DNA of 64,000 bases from Cannabis sativa (taxonomy: Eukaryota; Streptophyta; Magnoliopsida; Rosales; Cannabaceae): contig NC_083603.1 of NCBI RefSeq assembly GCF_029168945.1, positions 1,798,001 through 1,862,000 on the forward strand. Direction: 5' to 3'. The notes beneath the pieces are model-generated. The model saw only the letters and a program-made list of their open reading frames with translations. It made no database searches and had not been told where the DNA came from. Shown in pieces: positions 33,505 through 44,621 of the stretch. The position numbers and the translations under genes are program-made. How positions within the stretch are numbered: the first letter of the stretch is position 1; each line of letters starts with the position of its first letter.

Positions 33505-36010
33505 TAGATTCCATATCTATGTTTAGCGCTCCCACTTAATTTGTACTATCTGTTAGGTTTTGTGCCCTAAATAAAACACATTTCAATATAATCAGATTTA
33601 TTAATTAATAAAGATCAGAAATAACATTTTATGTTGCATGGTTCACATGATTTATTTCATAATTATATTTAATGTATAAATTCTATTAAATCCAGAACAT
33701 ATTTATTTGTTAATGATTATAGTGTTGTCAGCACAGTGGAATATAATCATGTTTATATGTTCGAAAGTTTTAATTCCCTGATTTGTCAGTTCACTGGATT
33801 TAGACTGACATGATAATCATCGACAGGTATGCTTACACCTTAGATAAGTGTTATGTCCTTTCCAGGGCATTGACAAAGTTTACCAGTATCGGATGTATGG
33901 AGTATACATTGGAAGGGACCGATATTGAACTTTGATTAGATATGTTAAATTTACCGTAATATCTATTCAATCCAATATCACCTAGTTGACCCTAGATCAA
34001 ATGATCTTAATCCTGATATGGTTAGGTTCGATCTCAAGAGTATTATACATGTTCTTTGATTTGTTAGTTAAGCCTACTTTTGGGTCAGGGTGATACGTAC
34101 ATTTTGGGAACATGATAGTGCTATTGAGTGGGAGCTCTAAACATAGATATGGAATCTATAGCTTCTATAGGTATTTAGAAGTGAAGCGATGATTTCCTTC
34201 GAGCTTGCTAAATAGAGATAAATAATAGAACGTTCATTTTAGTGTCTATGTTAGTTCACTAAAATATCATTTATAAGTGGACAAGTATTTTAAGGATAAA
34301 ATACATTGAAAGGGTGCAACGGTAATTTTATCCCTATACAATGTAGATCATCTATAGAGGATCATTGATTATTGGGATTATAACAATGGATAATTAATAG
34401 CGTATTTATATCGTGGAACATATAGAGCGTTCTATATGACTGAGAGTGCAATTCCAAGTTCTATGCATGGATGCAACAAGGAATTAATAAGTTAGTAGAT
34501 TTACTTGGTAAATTCTTGATCTACTTATTGGAAGCTTGGTTATATAGGCTCATGGTCCCCATACTAGTTGAGACCCTACTGCTTGTAAGACTCAGTTAAT
34601 TGATTTTAATTAATCAATTATAATTCTAAAATTAGACTATGTCTAGTTTATGAATTTTCACTAAGCAAGGGCAAAATTGTGAAGAAAAGAGATTTTAGGT
34701 CTTATTTATTAATTGAAAGACTTTATTAAGTCTGATTAATAAATATATTAAATGACAATATTATTTAATAATTAATTTTTAGTTATTAAATAATTGGAAT
34801 TGGCATTTAAGTGGTTAAATTAGAAAATTGGCGTTTTTGAGAAAATAGGATAGAAAAATGACAAAATGGCAAAATTGCAAAGTGGGCCCATTATCCAATC
34901 TAGGGCCGGTCACACTAAGGAATTTACCATTTATTTTTCTATTATTTTAATGCTAATTAAATCTAACCTAAACCTAGGTGGTTACCTATAAATAGATAGT
35001 GATGGCTCACATTCACACTTAACAGTTGAGATGAAATTCACTTTCAGAAAAATTGAGCCTTCTACCTATACCCTAGCCGCCACCCTCTTCCTCTCTTTTC
35101 TGCTTCATATTATTCAGCCTTGAGTGATAGAGTGAGTACCCACACACATCAAGTGGTATCTCAATCATAGTGTGGAAGATTGTGAAGAATCCAATCAACA
35201 AGAAGGAGAATCAGACACAAGGAAGGAGAGAAAGAGGTCTAGGTTCAGATCTTGATAATGCTCTGCTACCAAAAGGAATCAAGGGCTAGAGATCTAAACG
35301 GAATGAGTCATTATATTCCGCTGCACCCAATGTAAAGTTTCCTAAAATTTATATGTGTTTTATTTCATTGTTTTAGAAATTCATATTAGGATGCTAATGA
35401 AACATACTTGGTAGTAAATCTAGATCCTGGTAAAATATTTCCAACATTATCATGTTCCCAAAATGTACGTATCACCCAGACCAAAAGATAGGCTTAACTA
35501 ACAAATCAAAGAACACAAATAACACTCTTGAGATCGAACCTAACCATGTCAGGATTAAGATCCATAGGCCTAAGATCAACCATTGATATTGACTTAGAAA
35601 GATAAAACGGCGAGTTTATGATATCTTATCTAAGATCAATTTCAGTCCCTTCCAATGTATACTCCATACATCCGATACTGGTAAACTTTGCCAATGCCCT
35701 GGAAAGGACATAACACTTATCTAAGGTGTAAGTATACCTATCGCTGATTATCATGCCAGTCTAAATCTAGTGAACTGATAAATCAGGGAATTAAACTTTT
35801 GAACATATAATCATGATTATATTTCACTGTGCTGACGACACTATAATAATGAACAAATACATATGTTCTGGACTTAATACAATTTATACATTAAACATAA
35901 TCATGAAATAAATCATGTGAACCATGCAACATAAAATGATTTCTGATTTTTATTAATTAGTAAATCTAATTATATTGAAATGAGTTTTATTTAGGGCACA
36001 AAACCCAACA
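33505..36010 (-). repeat. Older LTR (minus) interrupted by LTR of the same family
   Basis: 35447-36010 is the reverse complement of the first ~570 bp of the LTR at 33551. Its outer end at 36010 reads TGTTGGGTTTTGTGCCC on the minus strand. The continuation of this minus-facing LTR is on the other side of the insertion, at about 33505-33550, where the minus strand reads AAGTGGGAGCGCTAAACATA, as in the intact LTR. Beyond 33505 similarity stops. So this is one decayed LTR cut in two by the plus-facing LTR. Confidence 0.75.
33551..35446 (+). mobile_element. 1.9-kb solo LTR, inserted into an inverted relative
   Basis: Begins TGTTAGGTTTTGTGCCC and ends TTTCCAACA. A promoter-like CCTATAAATAGATAG lies near 34987 in plus orientation, followed by a ~450-bp R/U5-like part. 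The flanks are CTATC (33546-33550) and TTATC (35447-35451), a 5-bp TSD with one change. No PBS or gag/pol follows, so it is a solo LTR. The superfamily cannot be assigned from the LTR alone. Confidence 0.7.
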
Positions 36011-36364
36011 CGAACATGTTTGGATGCTCCTCCCAGTCTCCTCAACTTTTCTACTCTGATTTGTTTGGAGGATCACAGTTACAACAACCGACGTTTGGTC
36101 AATTTGGGAGCTCATCTCAGCAGCTAATAGTGTTTGGGTGTTCAATGCAGCAACTTTTTTCCGATCAATTTTTCAGTCCACAAAATCCATATTTTTTTTG
36201 TCAGTTTCAACAATAATCTCTGAATTTTTTTGCAACAGCAACAATCTCTGAGTTTTCCACAACAACCACTTGACAATTTGTTGAGATATTATCTTCGCAA
36301 CAGCCATATTACCCTTCACCACCAGTATTGCAAGCTCAGGACAATGAACAAACAACCCATTTAA
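36011..36364 (+). pseudogene. Gln-rich coding remnant split by a CACTA element
   Basis: The plus strand contains Gln/Ser/Phe-rich stretches (LFGGSQLQQPTFGQFGSSSQ; later SSQQPYYPSPPVLQAQ) in different frames, separated by stops. It is therefore a decayed fragment of a low-complexity protein exon. The last frame runs up to the CACTA insertion and would continue after it (37370 onward) to a stop at about 37397. I do not recognise the family. Confidence 0.4.
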
Positions 36365-37366
36365 CACTAGTACAAAAATAGTTTTTCTCGACGTTTTTAA
36401 ACAGTTGTTTAAGGTATTCCTGTCGGTTTCTATAACTGTCGCCTATACGACCGTCGTAAAACGGGCAAAATAGGCGACGGTTAAAATTGTCGCTAATGTG
36501 GACTTCCCGACGGTTTAAAACCCCCGACAGTTTAAAATCGTCGGGAATGTAAAAAAAAAAAAAGAGAAAAAAATACACATTTTTCTGCCATATTCCTCTA
36601 TTTTTTTTTTTTTTGCATTAGTTTTATAATTTTACCTAAATTAAAATAAAATAACTAACTTTAAAACACATTAAATTAATACGATAACAAAATAAATATA
36701 TATAATAAATAAAAAATATATAAGTAAATAAATGTATTTATACCGAGCTCCGAGAGAGAGAAAGAGAGAGGGGGAGACGGACTGGAGGTGGTGGTGGTCC
36801 GACGTATGAGACGGAGATGAGAGGGACACCGACGGGAGGTGGAGGTGGTGGTGGTCCGATGTATGCGACGAGAGGAGAGGGAGACCGACGGAAGGATGGG
36901 TGGGTGTAGATCGATGGACGAGAGAGACGAGAAGAAAGGGAAATCGAGAAAGGGAGGAAGACGGCAAGAGAGGAGGGCGATGATGCGGATGCGTGGGTGG
37001 GTTTTGGAGAGTTAAAATTTTCGTTTTAGGGTGTGGGAAATGGAGAAGAAATAGGTGGGCATGTGAGAAATAAAAAAGAAGTAGGTGGGCATGTGGGAAA
37101 TGTGGCGAGAAGTAGATAACAATTTTTTTATTGGGCCCTTATAGGCGACGATATAGGCACCAGTTTTAAACCGTTAGGTATAAGGTCCCAATAAATTTTA
37201 CGAATTCCAATTAAAGTTGTTGCCTATTCTTGTAATTACTGTTATAAACCGTCGGGAATACTATTTTTTCCCGACTGTTTTAAACAATTACTTAATTTTT
37301 TTAGCGATGGTCTTCCAAGAAAAGTATTTTTAGGACCGTCGCGAATTTTGATTTTTGTAGTAGTGT
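36365..37366. mobile_element. Non-autonomous CACTA element
   Basis: A 1,002-bp element beginning CACTAGTACAAAAATAG and ending TTTTTGTAGTAGTG, with a 3-bp TSD TAA (36362-36364 and 37367-37369). The subterminal regions carry many CGACGGTTTAAAA / CCGTCG motifs on both strands, as expected for transposase-binding repeats of CACTA elements. The middle (about 36750-36970) holds GGTGGTGGTCCGA-type repeats. No transposase coding is seen. Confidence 0.85.
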
Positions 37367-37379
37367 AAACTTGAGCACA

Positions 37380-37805
37380 TGCGATTCAGAATTTTAAAAT
37401 AATGTACTTGATGAAGACAATAATAATTAGTTTAATTTTTTAATTATGTATGAACAATGATTAATAGTTTAATTTTTAATTATGTGTGGACAATAATTAT
37501 TTGTTTAAGTTTTTAATTATATGTGGATGATAATTATTTGTTTTGTATGTTAGATAATTATTAATTAATTATGTGTGTAATAATTATTTAAATTGAGTGG
37601 TTTATAAAAATTTATGTACAACCCTTACTATCAGTGCCAGCAAGAACAATATTTTTTGGTTAGTGTAATTAATGATCTTGGAATATTTTGGGTGAAGATT
37701 TTATTGATTTGGTCTATAATATCTTATTATTTTCTCTGAGGTTTTATCAAATTGTACATAATATATATTTATATCTATCCCAATCCAATGGCATACACAT
37801 TATAG
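37380..37805 (+). promoter_or_regulatory. Upstream region of the albumin-1-like gene
   Basis: AT-rich. 37595-37735 is duplicated at 50868-51010 (TTTAAATTG-GTGGTTTATAA, AATATTTTTTGGTTAGTG, GATCTTGGAATATTTTGGG). The duplicated block lies 155-300 bp upstream of the start codon and probably includes promoter elements. Confidence 0.5.
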
Positions 37806-37809
37806 CTTC

Positions 37810-37817
37810 TATATAAA
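37810..37817 (+). promoter_or_regulatory. TATA box of the albumin-1-like gene
   Basis: TATATAAAGGCCGAT, 74 bp before the ATG, with a spacing that fits a ~45-nt leader. The same TATATAAAGGCCGAT recurs at 63018. Confidence 0.65.
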
Positions 37818-37890
37818 GGCCGATAGCATCAGTTAAAATATATCAATACATACATACATACAATCAATCAATAATATATATATATATAAT

Positions 37891-38244
37891 ATGGAGAGCA
37901 AGATTAAGATTAGCAACTTGGTGGTGGTGGCGGCGGTGGCTATGGTGGTTCTAATGCTTGTTCCGTCGGCCTTTGCAAGATGTAAGAATAATAATAATAA
38001 TAATATTAAACTTGTGAGTTCATCTGATGATGCTGCTGTATCGATGATGGAGAAGATGGCCTCATCTTCACCTATAGATGAGGCGGTGTCGAGGATGTTG
38101 AGCCGCCAGGAAGCTCAGGGGCTCCGTCGCAATGACGGGTGTAGCGGTTCCTCTTGCAATGTTCTCAACGACCCTTGTTGCAAAGGATGCAGTTGTATTC
38201 CTGTTGGAATTCTAGTTGGGGTCTGCGCTGGTTCATGTTGTTAA
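37891..38244 (+). CDS. Small secreted cysteine-rich peptide, albumin-1 (PA1b) knottin-like
   Basis: An intronless 117-aa precursor. Residues 1-29 form a classic signal peptide (hydrophobic VVVAAVAMVVLMLV, then PSAFA|R). A ~50-residue propeptide with a poly-Asn run (about 33-38) follows. The Cys-rich mature region starts near residue 82. Its spacing is C-x4-C-x6-CC-x2-C-x-C-x9-C-x3-CC. The CSCIPVGILVGVC core closely matches the A1b chain of legume albumin-1 (six Cys, inhibitor cystine knot). Three extra cysteines, including a terminal CC pair, are unusual. Unlike legume albumin-1, the Cys-rich part is at the C-terminus and there is no following A1a chain. The legume relatives are seed or storage peptides with insecticidal or signalling roles; a defence role here is inference. 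The next ~200 bp hold a 3' UTR. Confidence 0.7.
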   Translation: MESKIKISNLVVVAAVAMVVLMLVPSAFARCKNNNNNNIKLVSSSDDAAVSMMEKMASSSPIDEAVSRMLSRQEAQGLRRNDGCSGSSCNVLNDPCCKGCSCIPVGILVGVCAGSCC

Positions 38245-38439
38245 TTAATAAATAAAATTAATTAATTGTAGTATCTACCTACCTACAATTAATTACTATA
38301 TAACTAAAATAACAGGATCCATGCTATGCTTACTATACGTTAAGTATACATAATCCTATAAATAATGTAGTCCTCATCTTTGATCCATCTCTGTCTATCT
38401 ATGCTATTTTCCCCCTTTTTAATTATAACTAGTTGGAAC

Positions 38440-38720
38440 AACACGTGCGATAATTTTTTTCGAAAGAAAATATACAACTTTTATTAATTTGCTAAATCAG
38501 CTAAAAGATAAGACTGCTGTAACTCAATAGGATTAATATCACCTTTGTTGAATACTCGATCTGAAAAAGAACAAAATGCTCTAGCAAAACTATGAGTAAC
38601 CGTGTTAGCAGATCGTTTAATCAAAAATAAAAAAGCATTGTTTAAAAATAGAAGAAATTTATGACAATCTTCTATATCCCAAAAAAAGAAAGCATAGACC
38701 ATAAATTTCAAATAAATTTG
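38440..38720 (-). pseudogene. LINE 3' fragment with RNase H tail
   Basis: The minus-strand frame ending at the stop at 38484 contains FLIKRSANTVTHSFARAF, the C-terminal signature of LINE RNase H (RVT_3). It is followed by the short 3' tail TAAAAGTTGTATATTTTCTT and an A run at about 38453-38459. It is 5'-truncated near 38715. I could not identify a TSD. Confidence 0.6.
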
Positions 38721-40310
38721 ACTTCAACTCCACTTTTCACTATTGTTGAGTTTTAATCTAGCATAGCATGTGTCTTGTAATGTACTTAATTGTAAAATAA
38801 ACCTCACTTAACATATTCAAAACAAAATATAATTATCATATGGTCATTAGTGTGGCACTCACATGATAATGATACTATTAAAGAGTTGCATAAGTGTATC
38901 TCTAATGGCGATGCATCAAGTAGATTTTGCAAAAAACTTACTCCAACAGTATTTTAAAAGTTGTGCCAAAATTGATACATTTCAAAAATTATACTCAATT
39001 TAAGACATAATATAGCATAATTCAAAATTTATATTGTTATAAATACACTATTTTTTATTTATTTTTATTATTTTTTAATATTTTATTAATATATATAGCT
39101 ATTGACCATTACGTTATATTATAAACTATCTACATTCTTTTAGATAATAAAATAATAATAGAATTAATGATAAATATATTTTTCTTTGTGAGTATTTTGT
39201 TAACTATATGCGATCAAATTTAAAATAATTCATTTATATTTAACAATGAGAATACTTAAAAGAAAAAAAAAAAGGTAAAAGACACAATTTAATAGTGGTC
39301 CTAAAAAATCTTCAATACAAACTTATCTCTTCTTCTTATAAGAAAAGACAAAAAGTAAAAAATTAAAAACATTAAAATTATTTTTTTAATGTGAAATTAT
39401 GAAAATAAATTATAATTTATAATTCTTAGTAAATTATGTATGTAATAAATTGTAAGACTAAATTTCCTAAAGAGAAAACTCTTAAGTATTTATTTGTGCA
39501 CACCATTATTTCTACAAATATATATACATATGTATATATACAACCATATTGAGAAAAAAAAACAATCAAGTTTTATATATATATTGAACAAATTAAAATT
39601 TAGTTTTATTAATGAATTAAACCAAAGTATTTAACATATATAATATAGATAATTTAGTTAAACACAAAAATCACCACATGTGTTGTATAGATCAACCTCA
39701 ACATAATAAATTAAAGTTGAGAAATGAGAACATTTTGATAATTTAATATGTGGAAGCTTAAAAAAGAAAGATTGTCACTTTTATAAAGGTTATAGATTAT
39801 CCACATTGAGTGCCTAATGTAGAGAGTGTCACATTGGGCACCTTAAGATTTCTTTCCTAGTAGCAATTTATAGTTAGAGTTATTTGCCTCAAAAATACCT
39901 AACTATAACTTCCGATTGCATTTAAATACATAATTTAAATTTTTGGTTAGAATTTTTGTATGTACCTCACCCGTTTAGGGCCCCCAGTTTGGTACAACTG
40001 TGTTATGGAAAAAATAAATGTTGTTGTGCTGTGAGAAAAAGTAGTTGTAGCAGAACTTTAGAAAAAAAATTGAGCTGAGTGTTTGATAAATTATAAATTT
40101 TAAAGTGTTGTGAGTTGTTAAGATTTTATTATAATGATAATGTTATAATCTAGTTTATTATAATCACAAATATATATAAAAATATATGGTATATAAATTT
40201 TTATTTTTTATATATTATATATTAATTATTTTTTCTAAAAGTATAAATTTATATGTATTAGATAAAAATAATTATAATATTTTAAAATTATATTTTCATC
40301 ATATAAATTA
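38721..40310. other. AT-rich intergenic DNA
   Basis: No supportable gene. Several runs such as ATATATA and AAAAAAGAAAG; nothing I can delimit. Confidence 0.5.
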
Positions 40311-40342
40311 TTTTTAAATGGGAAATTTGAATTTTTATGCAT

Positions 40343-41112
40343 TGTTGGAAATATTGTGAATATTTTAACAAAATATATAAGTGTCTTAGTGTGTGTGAGT
40401 TGGAAAGAGTCCCACATGGGATATGAACCCTCATTGACAAGGGTATAAAGAGTGCAACTTTGGCATTTGGGTTTGGGCCCCAAGGGGTACCCAGTTTTGT
40501 GCGAATGGGTGAGGACACACACACTTGACCCACCACACACGCGCGCGCGCGCCGTCCGTCCGATCCGAGCCGGGTCGGGTGGGGTTGGTTGGTGTGGTGT
40601 GACACAATATTATTTTTTACAGAAAAATTATTTAATAAAATAATTATTTTTTATTTATTAATTTAATTAAGAAACGTGTTTAATTAAACTGATTACTTAG
40701 TCGTATCAGTTAATGGGACACGTTCAAAGGACCAACTCACCCCACTTCAGAAAACGTTATTCTTCCCGTTATGTTTATTCAATCCATTCGCCTATATAAT
40801 GCGATTGAACTGATGGGAAGAAAACATCTCTTTTTCGTATCAGAAAAATACAGTTTTTCATAAAATTAAAATTCCATCTGCGATATCAAATTTTTTGGTG
40901 TATTCGACGGTGCTCTACAGTGCAGTGGGGTTCCGATACAGTGCAACGACTGGGCTGTTTTATCCTGGGGACGACCGGCAATTTCCGACTGCTTGCACAC
41001 TCACGGCGATCCGTGAACGTCTTAAAGAGAGCGACTTAGTCCGCGACTCAACCCAGAATTCTTCATTCGGTAATATCGTTCCTCTTTTATTTTGCTAGCA
41101 GTTTACTCATCA
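40343..41112 (+). repeat. 5' LTR of the Copia element
   Basis: A 770-bp LTR, TGTTGGAAATATTG...TTACTCATCA, flanked on the left by TSD TGCAT (40338-40342). It contains a long CA/CG alternating tract (about 40517-40553), a TATA box CCTATATAATG (40791-40801), and hence an R region starting near 40825. It is about 97-99% identical to the 3' LTR, except for one replaced block of ~20 bp at about 41002-41014. Confidence 0.92.
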
Positions 41113-41127
41113 ATTTTAAGACGTTCT
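41113..41127 (+). other. Putative primer-binding site, complementary to the element's own LTR
   Basis: The LTR ends at 41112; then come two bases (AT) and TTTAAGACGTTC (41115-41126). No tRNA-type PBS (TGG...) is present, and gag starts only 22 nt after the LTR. The 12-mer is the exact reverse complement of GAACGTCTTAAA at 41015-41026, inside the U5 part of the same LTR. See findings for the self-priming interpretation. Confidence 0.55.
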
Positions 41128-41134
41128 TTCTGCT

Positions 41135-41869
41135 ATGACTACTACCGATGAATGTTCTGGTTCTACTGCTGATATTAACAAGCCTTTTCGTTTTGAGGGT
41201 TTGCACTTTAAACGTTGGAGACAGAAGATGTTGTTTTTTCTGACCATGAAAAAAGTTGCGTATGTGCTTACTGTTTTGAAACCAGTTGTTTCTGAGACTC
41301 CACCTCCTGCCGAGAAGAAGGATGAAGTCGAGAAGTACGAATCGCAGGTTAAGGAAAGGGACTCCTGGGTAGAGAATGATTTTCTGTGTAAGAATTTTAT
41401 TTTGAATGGTTTGTCTGATGATTTGTATGATTATTATAATTCTGACAAATCTGCCAAGGAGATATGGGAAGCATTACAGAAAAAATATGACACCGAGGAG
41501 GCGGGAACAAAGAAATACGCTGTCAGCCGCTACTTGAAGTTTCAAATGACCGATGATAAATCAGTCGAAGCTCAGTCTCACGAGCTTCAGAAAATAGCTC
41601 ACGAAATTCTTTCTGAAGGTATGACTATTGATGAACAATTTCAAGTTGCTGTTATGATTGATAAATTACCCCCTTCGTGGAAAGATTTTAAAAATACTCT
41701 CAGGCATAAAACAAAAGAGTTTTCGTTGGAAAGTCTGATCACTCGTCTTCGAATTGAGGAGGAAGCTCGAAAACAAGACCAAAAGGAAGAGGTGCTTGTT
41801 GTTGGAAACAACAACAACACTAATAAAAGATCCAAAGGTCGTTCTGAAACCCAATGGGAAAAACTTTAA
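41135..41869 (+). pseudogene. Copia gag (UBN2-type)
   Basis: 244-aa open frame. The N-terminus (about 18-30, FRFEGLHFKRWRQKM) and the YDTEEAGTKKYAVSRYL / FKNTLRHKTKEFSLESLITRL motifs are typical of Copia gag (UBN2 domain). An Asn-rich linker and the zinc knuckle continue in other frames (about 41860-42055), so the frame is broken at about 41850-42000. The knuckle itself (CYNRNKLCHMARKC) is degenerate. Confidence 0.88.
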
Positions 41870-41997
41870 GAATCAGAATCGCAAAGCGAATCCAAACCGC
41901 AACAATCAACCTCGAACCAATAACAACAATCAGAATTGGAACCATCAAAGGAACCATAATAACAGGCAGCAACCACCCCTAATAGAAATGACTCGGT

Positions 41998-43911
41998 TTG
42001 TTCATGTGTTACAACCGTAACAAGCTGTGTCATATGGCACGAAAGTGTAAGAACAGGCCTAGTTCTGCTCCGCAGGCTAACCTGACAGAAGAGCTGCCTT
42101 TTACAGCTATGATTTCAGAGATCAACCTTATTGGTGGATCTGAAGGGTGGTGGGTAGATACTGGCGCTTCTCGCCATGTCTGCTATGATAGAAATATGTT
42201 TAAAACATATGTTGCTGCTACTGAGGATCAGAAAGTGTTGTTGGGTGACTCCCACACCACTATAGTTGCTGGTACTGGAAATGTGGAATTGAACTTCACC
42301 TCTGGAAGAACTGTGATTCTAAAAGATGTGATGCACACTCCAGAGATGAGGAAGAATTTGGTCTCGGGCTACCTTCTCAACAAGGCGGGGTTCACTCAGA
42401 CTATAGGAGCTGATTTGTTTACTTTAACTAAGAATGGGATATTTGTGGGGAAGGGGTATGCAACTGAGGGAATGTTTAAATTGAATGTTCAAGTCAATAA
42501 AGTTAATGCTTCTGCTTATATGTTGTGTTCTTTTAATACTTGGCATGCTAGACTTTGTCACGTAAATAAACGCATAATCAAGAACATGAGTAGTTTAGGC
42601 CTAATTCCTAAATTATCTTTAAATGACTTTGAAAAATGCGAATTTTGTAGCCAAGCCAAGATTACTAAAACACCACATAAATCTGTGTTAGGAAAAGAAA
42701 CCGAGCCTCTAGATTTAATCCATTCTGATATTTGTGAACTTGATGGAACTTTGACTAGAAATGGTAAACGCTACTTTATCACTTTTATTGATGATTGTTC
42801 TGACTTTACCTATGTGTATTTAATGAAAAATAAAAGTGAAGCTCTTGATATGTTTAAGATTTTTGTGGCTGAAATTGAAAATCAACTTAGTAGAAAAATC
42901 AAGAAGTTTCGTAGCGATAGAGGCACTGAATATGATTCTACTGCTTTTATTGAATTTTATAACTCACATGGAATCATACACGATAAGACTGCACCTTATT
43001 CACCTGAAATGAATGGCAAAGCTGAAAGAAAAAATAGAACTCTTACTGAATCTGTTGTTGCTATTTTATTGAATTCGGGTGCTGCTTCTCATTGGTGGGG
43101 AGAAATTTTATTAACTGTATGTTATGTGCTTAATAGAGTTCCTAAATCTAAAAGGAAAATTTCTCCATATGAAAGTTTGAAAAATAAACAACCCAATATC
43201 TCATATTTTAAAACTTGGGGTTGTTTGGCATATGTTAGAATTCCTGATCCTAAGAGAATTAAATTGGCTAGTAGAGCATATGAATGTGTTTTTATTGGAT
43301 ATGCTGTTAATAGTAAAGCATATAGATTTTATGATTTAAAAGCGCATACTATTTTGGAATCTAATGATGCTGATTTTTTCGAACATAGATTTCCATTTAA
43401 ATTGAGAAATAGTGGGGGTGCATCATCTAGTAACATGACTGCTTTTAGGGATAATGAGCATGAAAAGGGTATAGAAACTGAACCTAGAAGAAGTAAAAGA
43501 GCTAGAATTACCAAAGATTTTGGTTCTGATTTTTGTGCATATACTCTAGAGGAGGATCCTTCTAACCTCCAAGAAGCCTTGACTTCACTAGATGCTGATT
43601 TATGGAATGAAGCTATTAATGATGAAATGGACTCTCTTGAGTCAAATGGAACTTGGCATTTAGTTGTGTTACCACCAGGTTGTAAGACAATAGGTTGTAA
43701 GTGGATTCTGAAAAAGAAATTAAGACCCGATGGTACTGTTGAAAAGTACAAGGCACGACTTGTTGCCAAAGGGTTTAGACAAAGAGAAAATGTAGATTTC
43801 TTTGATACATTTTCACCTGTTACTAGAATTACATCTATTCGTGTGCTTTTTGCTCTTCCGCTATTCATAATCTTGTTGTGCACCAAATGGATGTTAAAAC
43901 TGCTTTCTTGA
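41998..43911 (+). pseudogene. Copia protease, integrase and N-terminal RT
   Basis: 637-codon open frame without its own ATG start. In order: degenerate zinc knuckle; aspartic protease (WWVDTGASRHVC, about residue 52); pre-integrase zinc region (WHARLCHVNK ... CEFCSQAK); integrase core with catalytic Asp (HSDIC), Asp (FRSDRGTEY) and Glu (NGKAERKNR); and the RT fingers (GCKWILKKKLRPDG, ARLVAKGF). The frame leaves RT near 43860 by a 1-base loss, after which RT continues in another frame from 43878. Confidence 0.9.
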
Positions 43912-44621
43912 ATGGTGAATTAGAAGAAGAGATTTACATGGACCAACCTGAAGGTTTTGTTGTTCCTGGTCAAGAACATAAAGTGTGTAAATTAGATAAA
44001 TCTTTGTATGGTTTGAAACAGGCACCTAAGCAATGGCATGAAAAATTTGATAATCTTGTCATCTCACATGGCTTTAAAGTAAATGAAAGTGACAAATGCA
44101 TTTACTATAAATCTGAAAATAATGTGTGTACCATTATTTGTTTATATGTGGATGACTTGCTAATTTTTGGATCTAATATTCATGTCGTGAACAATGTGAA
44201 ATCTTTACTATGTGAAAATTTTGACATGAAAGATCTAGGTGAAGCGAATGTAATCCTTGGTATACAGATCACTAGGACTGAAAAGGGAATTTCTTTGGAT
44301 CAATCTCACTACATTGAGAAGATCTTAAAGAAATATAATTACTTTAACTGTAAACCTGCATGTACACCATATGATCCCAGTGTAAAATTATTTAAGAACA
44401 CTGGTGATGGTGTAAGGCAATCTGAATATGCGAGCATCATTGGCAGTCTTCGGTATGCCACTGATTGTACTAGACCCGACATTGCCTATGTCGTGGGATT
44501 ACTATGCAGGTTTACTAGTAGACCTAGTGCAGAGCATTGGAATGCTATAGAGAGGGTCATGAGATACCTCAAAAGAACATTGACTTGGATTACATTATCA
44601 AAAGTTTCCAGCTGTACTTGA
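43878..44621 (+). pseudogene. Copia reverse transcriptase, main part
   Basis: Contains QMDVKTAFLNGELEEEIYM, the KSLYGLKQAPKQWHEKF helix, and the catalytic YVDD box (near 44148), then the thumb (SLRYATDCTRPDIAYVV). The frame ends early at a stop (44619-44621), caused by a 1-base loss near 44585; coding resumes in another frame. Confidence 0.88.

Noticed and set aside
36671..36967. 98-aa Ser/His-rich minus-strand frame
   Set aside because: Lies in GGTGGTGGTCCGA-type repeats of the CACTA element; no domain.
40235..40643. ~100-aa frames repeated at 45587-45929
   Set aside because: Located in the two Copia LTRs, so duplicated by the LTRs; no protein family.
43329..43886. 185-aa antisense frame
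   Set aside because: Antisense shadow of the Copia integrase/RT coding strand.
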